A DNA stretch of 5,559 nt, from assembly GCA_937890575.1 (NCBI GenBank), contig CALADZ010000207.1, positions 1-5,559 on the forward strand, given 5' to 3'. The notes below the pieces were generated by a model. It saw nothing but the letters and a program-made list of their open reading frames with translations, made no database searches and had not been told where the DNA came from. The position numbers and the translations under genes are program-made. Shown here piece after piece: positions 1 to 5,321 of the stretch (positions are counted from its first letter, which is position 1; the number at the start of each line of letters is the position of its first letter). The stretch comes from MAG-120531 sp002378585. Lineage in GTDB: Bacteria > Bacteroidota > Bacteroidia > Flavobacteriales > Flavobacteriaceae.

Positions 1-25
1 GTTGCTTCAGCGACGCCCTTTTTGG
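1..25. terminator. Half of a probable terminator hairpin, cut by window edge
   Basis: Bases 1-5 (GTTGC) can pair with 10-14 (GCGAC, one G-T wobble) around the loop TTCA. They are followed by GCCC and five T (15-23). GCCCTTTTT would be the outer right arm of a longer, roughly symmetric stem whose left arm lies outside the window. It ends three bases before the stop of the monooxygenase gene, the right place to end that minus-strand transcript, and it could also serve a plus-strand gene to the left. Only the inner five pairs are visible; the rest is inferred. Confidence 0.5.
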
Positions 26-1048
26 TTAGTTTACTGATGTGTTTTTCATCTCAAGAGGTACCCTCGGATTCATCAAACGAAACCAAAGCGGTGGAATCAA
101 GGCAATCAGCATCGAAGTGGGATAGCCAAACGGGAGTTGAGGGCTGTCTTGGTGGTTTTCAAGCGCAGGGTATTTTTTGGCTGATTTATAGTGGTGATCG
201 CTGTGGCGGGTCAATTCATAGAGTACTACCCGGCCCATGGCGTGATTGGAATTCCATGAGTGTTTGGCTTGAACTCGTTCGTATCGCCCACTGGGAAGTA
301 ACTGGCGCATCAAGCCGTAGTGTTCGATATAATTGATGGTTTCCAGCAGCAGAAACCCCACAACCCCAGCACCTGCCGCCCATCCCGTGACTGATGGTCC
401 GAATTGCATCAGCACAAACAACCAAAAGGCTAAGTGAAAAAGTGCGGCCCACAACATATAGTTTTTTTTGGATATAAATCCCTGGTTGTTTTGCCTCAAT
501 TTGCTGAGTTGAATCACCCATGCTTTTTTATTCATGCCCCAAACTGCTTGGGGGTAAAAGGCGTAAACAGACTGGTTGTATTTAGCAGTTGAGGGGTCCT
601 TGGGTGTAGATACATCTACGTGATGACCATAGTTGTGCTCCATATAAAACCCATAATAGTGACTGGGCATCAGTAGGAGTTGTGCTGCCTTTTGTGCCCA
701 TGGTGTTGATCTGTGTCCCAATTCATGAGCGACATTGATCCCATTGGCCCCAAAAATTACACCAACAGATCCCATGGCGCCTAAGCGTTCCCAAATAGTA
801 TGATCGCTTTGAGACCAATCTAGAAAATACCACAGGGAACCAAATACCACCATAATATTTACGTAGAGCAATACATCAAAAATCACCGAGGCAGGATTTT
901 TATTTTCTGCCAATTCAAAGGGAACAGTTACTTCAAGTAACGGAATCACCACAAAGGCATAAATCAGCCCGGAGAAAGTCCCAATCCCACCCAGATAAAG
1001 CCCTAAAATTGACGCGATCGGCACTGAATAGGCCCATAGGTACTTCAT
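26..1048 (-). CDS. alkB: AlkB-type membrane di-iron monooxygenase (alkane 1-monooxygenase family)
   Basis: A 340-residue integral-membrane non-haem di-iron hydroxylase. Family members insert oxygen at the terminal carbon of alkanes or related hydrophobic substrates at the inner membrane, with electrons from rubredoxin. The AlkB histidine motifs are all present: HELGHR at 108-113, EHNYGHH at 137-143, the family-specific NYIEHYGL at 239-246, and RHSDHH at 281-286. An extra HSWNSNH lies at 263-269. Hydrophobic segments lie near residues 5-40, 57-75, 90-105, 196-215, 222-238 and 308-325, as expected for a multi-helix membrane enzyme. It is shorter than the Pseudomonas putida enzyme (about 400 residues), mainly at the ends. 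The start is the first ATG of the frame and leads directly into a hydrophobic helix; no clear Shine-Dalgarno is seen. No rubredoxin, rubredoxin reductase or regulator is in the window, so the real substrate is open. Family assignment is firm; alkane as substrate is an inference. Confidence 0.9.
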   Translation of the reverse strand: MKYLWAYSVPIASILGLYLGGIGTFSGLIYAFVVIPLLEVTVPFELAENKNPASVIFDVLLYVNIMVVFGSLWYFLDWSQSDHTIWERLGAMGSVGVIFGANGINVAHELGHRSTPWAQKAAQLLLMPSHYYGFYMEHNYGHHVDVSTPKDPSTAKYNQSVYAFYPQAVWGMNKKAWVIQLSKLRQNNQGFISKKNYMLWAALFHLAFWLFVLMQFGPSVTGWAAGAGVVGFLLLETINYIEHYGLMRQLLPSGRYERVQAKHSWNSNHAMGRVVLYELTRHSDHHYKSAKKYPALENHQDSPQLPFGYPTSMLIALIPPLWFRLMNPRVPLEMKNTSVN

Positions 1049-1066
1049 GATCAGATATTTAGACCA

Positions 1067-1097
1067 TGAATTTAGCTAAATCAATCATTTTGTCCAA
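1067..1097 (-). promoter_or_regulatory. Possible promoter of the AlkB-type gene
   Basis: Read on the minus strand, TAAATTCA (1074-1067) matches six of eight positions of the Bacteroidota -7 element TAnnTTTG. A TTG (1097-1095) lies 20 bases upstream of it, about the spacing of the -33 element. Transcription would begin near 1060, giving a leader of about 12 bases. The match is imperfect and the region is AT-rich, so chance is possible. If real, the monooxygenase can be expressed apart from kynU. Confidence 0.3.
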
Positions 1098-1111
1098 CTT
1101 TAGTTGATTTA
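1077..1111. promoter_or_regulatory. Inverted repeat, possible operator ahead of the AlkB-type gene
   Basis: TAAATCAA at 1077-1084 and its exact complement TTGATTTA at 1104-1111 form 8-base arms with a 19-base spacer. The dyad lies between and around the putative -7 and -33 elements of the monooxygenase gene. The half-site centres are 27 bases apart, more than two helix turns. It could be a regulator site, but arms this AT-rich can arise by chance; no regulator gene is nearby. Confidence 0.25.
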
Positions 1112-1140
1112 AACAGGGACATACGAGAATCTATGCTGAA

Positions 1141-2385
1141 TCAGCTCACCCCATTTCGCTCTGTAGAGAAACGCTCGAAGGACTTGTGGATTACTATGTT
1201 TTTTAACTGTTCCACAGCACACGCCAACTCTGTGAAGGTAGTGTAGAGCGGAGTAAGGCCTAGGCGAATCCATCCTGGAGGTCGATAATCCGGAACCACA
1301 GCAGGCGTTGAGGCCAATAAACATTGGGTGATGCGCCAGGCTTCGGGGTGGGATAAAGTGAGGTGAGACCCTCTGGCTGTTGGATCCAAAGGACTTTCTA
1401 TAGTAAACTCCAATCCAGCTAGTTCATCTTCAATCATCGATTGTAAAAACTGCCCCAACAGGAGACTTTTTTTTCTCAATGCCTTCATGCCCACTTCAGC
1501 GGTGAGGGCAATACCTGGGGCAGCCCCTGAAAGCGACAACACGTTGGGGGTTCCTGCGGAGAATTGCTCAATTCCTGCAGCTGGGAGGTATTGATCTGAA
1601 AAGGCAAATGGATCTGCATGCCCAAACCAACCCTGAATCGGATTTTTTATTTGGGGCATCAGGGATTCATCTAAATACATCATCGAAGGAGCACCAGGCC
1701 CGCCATTTAAGTATTTATAGGTACACCCAACCGCAGCAAGTGTTCCCGTATCCTTTAGCGGAGTTTCCACAGCACCGATGGCATGACTTAAATCCCACAC
1801 AATAATACTTTGGTTGTTCAGCGCCCATCGATTGAGTTCTGCAACAGGGTAGAGGTAGGCGCTTTGATAACTCACCCAGCTCAAACAATAGATGCCGGGG
1901 TAGTGCTGTATGGCCTCTTTTAATTGTTGTAGGTCCGCACTTCGGTTGGTCGGATAGATCACCCGGTGAAGGGGTAGATCAAAGCCTTCCAGTATGTACT
2001 GATCGGTGGGGAAATTCAGCGAATCCACACCCAGTTGTTTGGGGTAAAGCCCGCTGTGCACCAGGCCATGAATGATTTGATATAAATGCACCGAAGTGGA
2101 TTCGCCCACTTTGATGTTAGCTACCGGCGATTCAGTAATCTTAGACAGATCTCTAGCTATTGAACCGCCAAGGGCCAGCCAATGCTTGTTCCAGGATCCG
2201 ATTAATCCTCGACCCCACTGCTGGGTAACCGCCTCCTCCATCGCTTTTTGTGCAGTCAATGGGAGTCTCCCCAAAGAATTTCCGTCGAGATAAATGGCGT
2301 TATCTGGTTCAAAAAATCTTTTTCTGTAGGCGCTTAAAGGATCTTCAAGATCTTTTTGAGCGGCTTGATCTAACCATTTTTTCAT
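1141..2385 (-). CDS. kynU: Kynureninase (PLP-dependent)
   Basis: Cytoplasmic PLP enzyme of aminotransferase fold type I that cleaves L-kynurenine to anthranilate plus L-alanine, and 3-hydroxykynurenine to 3-hydroxyanthranilate plus alanine. Using the ATG at 2385 the protein has 414 residues, close to the 416 of the Pseudomonas fluorescens enzyme. Visible family blocks, in order: YLDGNSLG (32-39), STSVHLYQ (96-103), FPTD (125-128, Asp for the PLP ring region), WDLSHAIGA (197-205, with PLP-binding Asp198 and His201), TYKYLNGGPG (222-231, Schiff-base Lys224), QGWFGH (251-256), GTPNVLSL (278-285) and PDYRPPGWIRLGLTPLY (365-381). The frame is open 13 codons further upstream to 2424, but that would overlap the hydrolase gene. 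The ATG at 2385 sits 2 bases after the hydrolase stop and starts the normal N-terminus, so I chose it. The tight spacing suggests co-transcription with the hydrolase. No tryptophan dioxygenase, formamidase or kynurenine monooxygenase gene is visible nearby. Confidence 0.95.
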   Translation of the reverse strand: MKKWLDQAAQKDLEDPLSAYRKRFFEPDNAIYLDGNSLGRLPLTAQKAMEEAVTQQWGRGLIGSWNKHWLALGGSIARDLSKITESPVANIKVGESTSVHLYQIIHGLVHSGLYPKQLGVDSLNFPTDQYILEGFDLPLHRVIYPTNRSADLQQLKEAIQHYPGIYCLSWVSYQSAYLYPVAELNRWALNNQSIIVWDLSHAIGAVETPLKDTGTLAAVGCTYKYLNGGPGAPSMMYLDESLMPQIKNPIQGWFGHADPFAFSDQYLPAAGIEQFSAGTPNVLSLSGAAPGIALTAEVGMKALRKKSLLLGQFLQSMIEDELAGLEFTIESPLDPTARGSHLTLSHPEAWRITQCLLASTPAVVPDYRPPGWIRLGLTPLYTTFTELACAVEQLKNIVIHKSFERFSTERNGVS

Positions 2386-2387
2386 CT

Positions 2388-3890
2388 TTATTGCGGTATG
2401 GTTTCTCTTATTTTTTCGACCCAAGCTTGGTACATAGAAGGGCCTGGATGCAGTCCATCAGGTGCGATCCAATCGGACTGAACGCTTTTTCTTCTAGAGA
2501 TCGGGGTGATATCGATCCAGTTTAATCCATGGGCCTTTGCCTCTTGATGCATGGCTTCATTGTATTGGTCAATTTGTTGGGCGATGAGTGCTATATCCCG
2601 TTTTTCGGCAAATGGGGTGACTCCCCAATCGGGAATGGACACCAAAAAAACCTCGTCTTTGCGACCACCGGCATAACCGATGGCTCTTTGAATTAAACCG
2701 TTGAGTTCAAAGCGGTACGGCTCCACTTCTCGACCTCTGTATTGGTTGTTTACCCCGATCAACAGAGATACCCGGTCATAAGGCAAGGCGAGATCGGCCT
2801 CATTGAGGGCTTGGTTGAGTTCATCGGTGGTCCAACCGGTTTTAGCGATTGTGGTGGTCTTCCATTTGACGCCATTAGTGGACCAACGCTCAGCCAGTTG
2901 AGTGGTCCATCGCTGATCAAAAGTAACCGACTCACCTATGGTATAGCTATCCCCGAGGGCCAGATACCGCAGTGGTTTTTCTGTGTTGAGCAACCAAACC
3001 AGCGCGGCGGGTAATCGCCTGGACCAATCTTTTTCGGTATGCGCCCCTTTGGGTTCATAGCGGCTTTGCCAGTGGCGCGGTCCATAACCTTTTGTGGCCA
3101 ATACCTGATCCACTTGGGCTTGCCACTCTGGATACATGGCGTCCAGGGTTTGGTTGCCCGTGTCAAAGTACCAAGACCCAACGGGCGTATTCGGTAGATT
3201 TTTCTCCAAGTATCTTTTAAATGCGGCAGGTAATGGATTGTTGTCCAAAGTATACAGCCCTGGCCAATGAGTGCTCATCGACATAGAGCCCCCAAAAACT
3301 TCTGGATGTTCTAAGTGAGCATACCAGGCCAATAGACCGCCCATGCTGCTCCCGCCAATAAAGGTGTGCTGAGGTGTTCTGTGCGCATTAGGGTATTGGG
3401 TGTACACAAACGGGAGTACTTTTTGGGCAATCCAATCGGTAAAGGTATCGCTGTAGGGCACAGGTGCTTGATCGCTTGGATCCAAAGTGGCTTGCCATAA
3501 TTCCTGAACGCGAACCAGTTCTTCACGACCTAGTTGTTCGTACACTTTTTGGGGAAAATATTCCGCCCTTCTTTGTTTTTCTGCATGCCACAGGCCAATA
3601 ACCAACGTAGGGGGAATCGCTTTTTGGAGCATCAACGAATCCATGATTTCATCTACACGCCATTCCTGTTGATTCCAAGTGGTGGTTCCATCGAAAAGCA
3701 TTTGCCCATCCATGAGCACCAATACTTGAAGGCTGTCTTTGCTTGACGTGTTTTTAGGAGCCCATATAGCGATTTTTCGCGTCCCTAACTGTGGGTAATC
3801 CAGCTCAAAGTGACGTATGCCCTCTTGTCCCCATATGGGCGAAAACCAAAAGAAGGCGCCTAAAATAGCCCAGGTCCAAGTCAACTTCAT
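2388..3890 (-). CDS. Secreted two-domain hydrolase: alpha/beta esterase fused to SGNH/GDSL hydrolase
   Basis: A 500-residue exported protein with two unrelated hydrolase domains. Residues 1-21 are a signal peptide (Lys at 2, hydrophobic stretch, likely cut after Gly21 before QEG). Residues about 25-302 resemble the putative-esterase family that includes enterochelin and feruloyl esterases. The nucleophile elbow is GSSMGG with Ser182, the probable histidine is His284 in GAHTEKDW, and the acid is likely Asp243 or Asp250. Residues about 307-500 form an SGNH hydrolase: block I GDS with Ser315, block II Gly352, block III GVNN with Asn381, block V DGLH with Asp478 and His481. Both catalytic sets look intact. 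Likely substrates are esters on sugars, lipids or phenolics in the periplasm or outside the cell, but neither domain fixes one. An ATG 20 codons upstream (3950) is in frame; the ATG at 3890 starts a normal signal peptide and avoids overlap with the divergent gene. kynU follows after 2 bases. Confidence 0.85.
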   Translation of the reverse strand: MKLTWTWAILGAFFWFSPIWGQEGIRHFELDYPQLGTRKIAIWAPKNTSSKDSLQVLVLMDGQMLFDGTTTWNQQEWRVDEIMDSLMLQKAIPPTLVIGLWHAEKQRRAEYFPQKVYEQLGREELVRVQELWQATLDPSDQAPVPYSDTFTDWIAQKVLPFVYTQYPNAHRTPQHTFIGGSSMGGLLAWYAHLEHPEVFGGSMSMSTHWPGLYTLDNNPLPAAFKRYLEKNLPNTPVGSWYFDTGNQTLDAMYPEWQAQVDQVLATKGYGPRHWQSRYEPKGAHTEKDWSRRLPAALVWLLNTEKPLRYLALGDSYTIGESVTFDQRWTTQLAERWSTNGVKWKTTTIAKTGWTTDELNQALNEADLALPYDRVSLLIGVNNQYRGREVEPYRFELNGLIQRAIGYAGGRKDEVFLVSIPDWGVTPFAEKRDIALIAQQIDQYNEAMHQEAKAHGLNWIDITPISRRKSVQSDWIAPDGLHPGPSMYQAWVEKIRETIPQ

Positions 3891-3908
3891 TATGCTTATT
3901 TTTGATTT

Positions 3909-3943
3909 CCAAATTAGGGATAAAATTCCGCTTTTATGTCCAA
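3909..3943 (-). promoter_or_regulatory. Possible promoter of the hydrolase-kynU pair
   Basis: The divergent genes leave only 45 bases (3891-3935) between them. On the minus strand TAATTTGG (3916-3909) resembles TAnnTTTG with one T missing. A TTG (3943-3941) lies 24 bases upstream, longer than usual and already inside the start of the plus-strand gene. The leader would be roughly 10-12 bases. Weak evidence, but some promoter is required here unless the two genes depend on distant ones. Confidence 0.25.
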
Positions 3944-4376
3944 CACACACCGTATTTCTTCAAGAAAAGACACCGTTTTTACCGTCGTGATGGGGGCCAC
4001 TGTGTTATTTTGTTTTGCCCTGGCTATACCCCTGTTATCTCAGCCCTTAACCAAGGAAACAGTGATTGGGGGAGCGGTTATTTTTGCGAGTAATGGCCTG
4101 CTGTTGTGGCTTTGGTTGGGGACGAGTTATACATTGTCCGACACTCATTTAGGTTGGAAATCTGGTCCTTTACACGGCAGTATTCCACTCAAAGACATCA
4201 AAAAAATCACTGTAGGGAAAACACTTTGGGTAGGTATGCGTCCTGCCACTGCTTTAGGCGGGCTCATCATTCACTATCAGGCCTATGAAGAAATTTATAT
4301 CTCGCCCAAAGATCAAGAGGCTTTTGTAGCGCTACTCGAATCAAGAGTGCCCGATCTGAAAGTTCTCCGTCCATAA
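3936..4376 (+). CDS. Small membrane protein with bacterial PH-like domain (bPH_4/DUF1200 type)
   Basis: A 146-residue protein of unknown role. Two hydrophobic segments, about residues 13-34 and 42-61, form a helical hairpin in the inner membrane. A soluble part follows, about 64-143, with the pattern of the bacterial PH-like family once called DUF1200. It has SYTLSDTHLGWKSGPLHGSIPLKDIKKI at 64-91, a basic and hydrophobic middle strand, GLIIHYQAYEEIYISPKDQEAFVALL at 109-134, and a closing helix that ends PDLKVL. The best-conserved features of that family are the step from xGPLHGSIPL to the IKKI strand and the ISPKD turn before the helix; both are present. The gene is complete, with start ATG and stop TAA. 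It is divergent from the hydrolase and precedes the tRNA by 59 bases, with no strong terminator between. The family match is from memory of its motifs; the function is not known. Confidence 0.8.
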   Translation: MSNTHRISSRKDTVFTVVMGATVLFCFALAIPLLSQPLTKETVIGGAVIFASNGLLLWLWLGTSYTLSDTHLGWKSGPLHGSIPLKDIKKITVGKTLWVGMRPATALGGLIIHYQAYEEIYISPKDQEAFVALLESRVPDLKVLRP

Positions 4377-4389
4377 ATTTCATCACACC

Positions 4390-4404
4390 TGCATAGACTA
4401 TGCA
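4390..4404. promoter_or_regulatory. Perfect 15-base dyad upstream of the tRNA promoter
   Basis: TGCATAG and CTATGCA are exact complements around a central A. A second perfect palindrome, AAATAGCTATTT (4408-4419), follows three bases later and overlaps the -7 element. The first could fold as a 5-base stem with a 5-base loop just past the stop of the bPH gene, but no T-run follows it directly, so it is a poor terminator. Position suits an operator or upstream promoter element; no factor can be named. Confidence 0.3.
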
Positions 4405-4414
4405 CTTAAATAGC

Positions 4415-4422
4415 TATTTTTG
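4415..4422 (+). promoter_or_regulatory. -7 promoter element for tRNA-Val
   Basis: TATTTTTG is an exact match to the Bacteroidota -7 consensus TAnnTTTG. It ends 13 bases before the mature tRNA 5' end at 4436, so transcription would begin about 4429 with a short leader for RNase P to remove. No clear TTG is seen at the -33 position; CTG at 4389-4391 is the nearest and lies about 23 bases upstream. Confidence 0.55.
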
Positions 4423-4435
4423 CTCCCCCAACTAA

Positions 4436-4510
4436 GGGTGTTTAGCTCAGTTGGTTTAGAGCGCTACCTTGACAGGGTAGAGGTCATGGGTTCGAATCCC
4501 TTAACACCCA
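4436..4510 (+). tRNA. tRNA-Val, anticodon GAC
   Basis: A complete cloverleaf can be drawn by eye. Acceptor arms GGGTGTT (4436-4442) and AACACCC (4503-4509) pair fully, with discriminator A at 4510. The D-stem is GCTC/GAGC with loop AGTTGGTTTA. The anticodon stem CTACC/GGTAG holds the loop TTGACAG, giving anticodon GAC, which reads valine codons GUC and GUU. The T-loop is TTCGAAT. CCA is not encoded; the bases after A73 are CTAAAG, so the tail must be added by enzyme. One oddity is the T-stem, ATGGG against CCCTT, which leaves a T-T mismatch at its second pair while the other four pairs are good. The last 16 bases are repeated downstream as part of a 66-base direct repeat. Confidence 0.95.
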
Positions 4511-4560
4511 CTAAAGCATAAAAACCGATGCCCTAAGGCATCGGTTTTTTGTTTTACAGC
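4495..4560 (+). repeat. Direct repeat copy 1: tRNA-Val 3' end plus terminator
   Basis: This 66-base unit starts in the T-loop of the tRNA (AATCCC), covers the tRNA 3' end to 4510, and goes on through the terminator to TTTTACAGC. It recurs at 4679-4745 with one extra T as the only difference. Overlap with a tRNA 3' end is typical of attachment sites used by tyrosine-type integrases, but a simple local duplication would look the same. Confidence 0.95.
4520..4550 (+). terminator. Intrinsic terminator of tRNA-Val (copy 1)
   Basis: CCGATGCC (4525-4532) pairs perfectly with GGCATCGG (4537-4544) around the loop CTAA. Six T follow, and five A precede and can extend the stem. It begins ten bases after the tRNA end, as expected for a single-tRNA transcript. 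The A- and T-tracts make it usable in either direction. Confidence 0.9.
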
Positions 4561-4678
4561 CTAGCTCAAGCTTGCTTGAGTGAGGGCTGGAAACAGAAAA
4601 CATTTGGCGCTGAAAGCGCCATAGTTTTTTATGTAGACTTCGGGATGCTTGGGAAAAGACATCGCTTTTGTGGTGGCT
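4561..4678. other. 118-base spacer between the two repeat copies, with hairpins and a short open frame
   Basis: No recognised gene lies here. CTCAAG (4565-4570) and CTTGAG (4575-4580) form a 6-base stem with a 4-base loop. TGGCGCT (4605-4611) and AGCGCCA (4615-4621) form a 7-base stem with loop GAA, followed by TAGTTTTTT to 4630, so it is terminator-like on the plus strand. On the minus strand an open frame of 33 codons runs from an ATG at 4662 to a TAG at 4563-4561, the very first bases after repeat copy 1. The frame stays open through much of copy 2 upstream of that ATG. I do not recognise the peptide and do not call it a gene. The piece could be the remains of an element that entered at the tRNA end. 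Confidence 0.6.
4605..4630 (+). terminator. Terminator-like hairpin inside the spacer
   Basis: A 7-base perfect stem (TGGCGCT/AGCGCCA) with loop GAA is followed by TAG and six T. The very short loop and the three-base gap before the T-run make it weaker than the two flanking terminators. It may end the transcript of something lost from this site or may belong to a structured RNA. Confidence 0.4.
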
Positions 4679-4745
4679 AATCCCTTAACACCCACTAAAG
4701 CATAAAAACCGATGCCCTAAGGCATCGGTTTTTTTGTTTTACAGC
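4679..4745 (+). repeat. Direct repeat copy 2: orphan tRNA-Val 3' end plus terminator
   Basis: 67 bases identical to 4495-4560 except for a T-run of seven instead of six. It begins AATCCC, includes the 16 bases that correspond to the tRNA 3' end but no other tRNA part, and ends TTTTACAGC nine bases before the mazF stop. The weak match continues a little upstream (GGTGGCT against GGTTCG), then ends. Near identity means the duplication is recent or kept by recombination. Confidence 0.95.
4704..4735. terminator. Bidirectional terminator (copy 2), likely ends mazEF
   Basis: Same stem as copy 1: CCGATGCC (4709-4716) pairs with GGCATCGG (4721-4728), loop CTAA. Seven T follow on the plus strand and five A precede. 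On the minus strand the A-tract becomes TTTTT after the stem, so it should stop the mazF transcript, whose stop codon lies 18 bases upstream. The plus-strand direction has no known gene to serve. Confidence 0.8.
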
Positions 4746-4753
4746 TTCTAAGT

Positions 4754-5077
4754 TTAGTCCACGAATGTCTCCCTAATTATGGACTTACAGTGCTCTATTT
4801 CAGTGTTGGTTAATCGGTTAAATGTTTTTATAATCCGTGATTTGTCAATGGTCCGAATTTGGTCGATGGCAATCATTCCTTTTTTATTGTCATGCTTAAC
4901 CGGAATCCGAGTCGGATAATTATGTAGACTGGTAGTCATGGGTGCGATAATTATTGTATTCAGATGTCGGTTCATTTCGTCGGGCGAAATGATGACGCAC
5001 GGACGGGTTTTTTTTATTTCGCTGCCGATTGTAGGGTCTAGATTTGCTAATACAATAGCATATTGATTCAATTCCAT
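4754..5077 (-). CDS. mazF: MazF/PemK-family toxin, sequence-specific endoribonuclease
   Basis: A 107-residue toxin of the MazF/PemK family. Such toxins cut mRNA at short recognition sequences and stop growth when the labile antitoxin is lost. The SH3-like fold pattern is clear: NLDPTIGSEIKKTRPCVII at 12-30, IIIAPMTT at 42-49, PTRIPV at 55-60, KGMIAIDQIRTIDKSRI at 66-82. The two catalytic residues known from Bacillus subtilis MazF (Arg25 and Thr48) fall at the same numbers here, in TRPC and PMTT, so the toxin looks active. The ATG at 5077 lies inside the antitoxin gene, and the two overlap by 10 bases in a different frame, which couples their translation. The C-terminal FVD is close to the usual family end, so it is full length. 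The recognition sequence cannot be read from the gene. Confidence 0.93.
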   Translation of the reverse strand: MELNQYAIVLANLDPTIGSEIKKTRPCVIISPDEMNRHLNTIIIAPMTTSLHNYPTRIPVKHDNKKGMIAIDQIRTIDKSRIIKTFNRLTNTEIEHCKSIIRETFVD

Positions 5078-5313
5078 TCCTCAAAGTTTTCATCTTCGAA
5101 CACGTCATTGATCAACAAACAATCATCATTGTTTTCTCGCATTTTTTGGAATGCTTTGTCCCAGTCTTTTCTAGGGGAGTCAATAGGTTTTAGAATGATT
5201 TGTCCTTGTTCTAAAATCATTTCAACCTTATCCTTGATGTTGTATTTTTCCAAAATGGTTTTGCTCAAACGAACTCCTTTTGAATTTCCGATTTTAATGA
5301 TGGCTGTTTCCAT
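5068..5313 (-). CDS. mazE: MazE-type antitoxin, AbrB/SpoVT DNA-binding fold
   Basis: An 81-residue antitoxin, nearly the length of E. coli MazE (82). Residues 1-47 form the swapped-hairpin AbrB-like DNA-binding domain: AIIKIGNSKGVRLSKTIL at 4-21, then VEMILEQGQIILKPI at 30-44. The tail, about 48-81, is acidic with EDENFEEW near the end; in MazE the acidic C-terminus wraps over MazF and blocks its active site. It precedes the toxin and overlaps it by 10 bases, the usual order. MazE and the MazEF complex normally bind their own promoter, and a good dyad lies 9 bases upstream. No Shine-Dalgarno is visible; the ATG at 5313 gives the standard N-terminus. Bases here look more AT-rich than in kynU or the hydrolase, which fits a mobile module. 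Confidence 0.9.
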   Translation of the reverse strand: METAIIKIGNSKGVRLSKTILEKYNIKDKVEMILEQGQIILKPIDSPRKDWDKAFQKMRENNDDCLLINDVFEDENFEEWN

Positions 5314-5321
5314 AACTCATG

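Noticed and set aside
22..336. Plus-strand open frame of 104 codons over the end of the AlkB-type gene
   Set aside because: Antisense to the conserved HSDHH and C-terminal region; no family features and low-complexity Ser/Gly/Trp content typical of a shadow frame.
2386..2424. Upstream extension of kynureninase to an ATG at 2424
   Set aside because: It adds 13 residues not found in the family and overlaps the hydrolase gene; the ATG at 2385 gives the normal N-terminus and a 2-base gap.
2388..3890. The hydrolase as the kynurenine formamidase that would supply kynureninase
   Set aside because: Operon position next to kynU is tempting, and animal formamidases are alpha/beta hydrolases. But this protein has a signal peptide, its first domain follows the enterochelin/feruloyl esterase pattern, and it carries an SGNH domain that formamidases lack.
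3891..3950. Upstream extension of the hydrolase to an ATG at 3950
   Set aside because: It would place 20 extra residues before the signal peptide and overlap the start of the divergent gene.
4561..4662. 33-codon minus-strand frame as a real small protein gene
   Set aside because: No start signal or family match can be shown, and two terminator-like or hairpin structures fall inside it; reported only as an observation.
4495..4745. CRISPR array or tandem tRNA array
   Set aside because: Only two repeat copies, each containing a terminator and just the 3' 16 bases of a tRNA; no second cloverleaf can be folded and no regular spacers exist.
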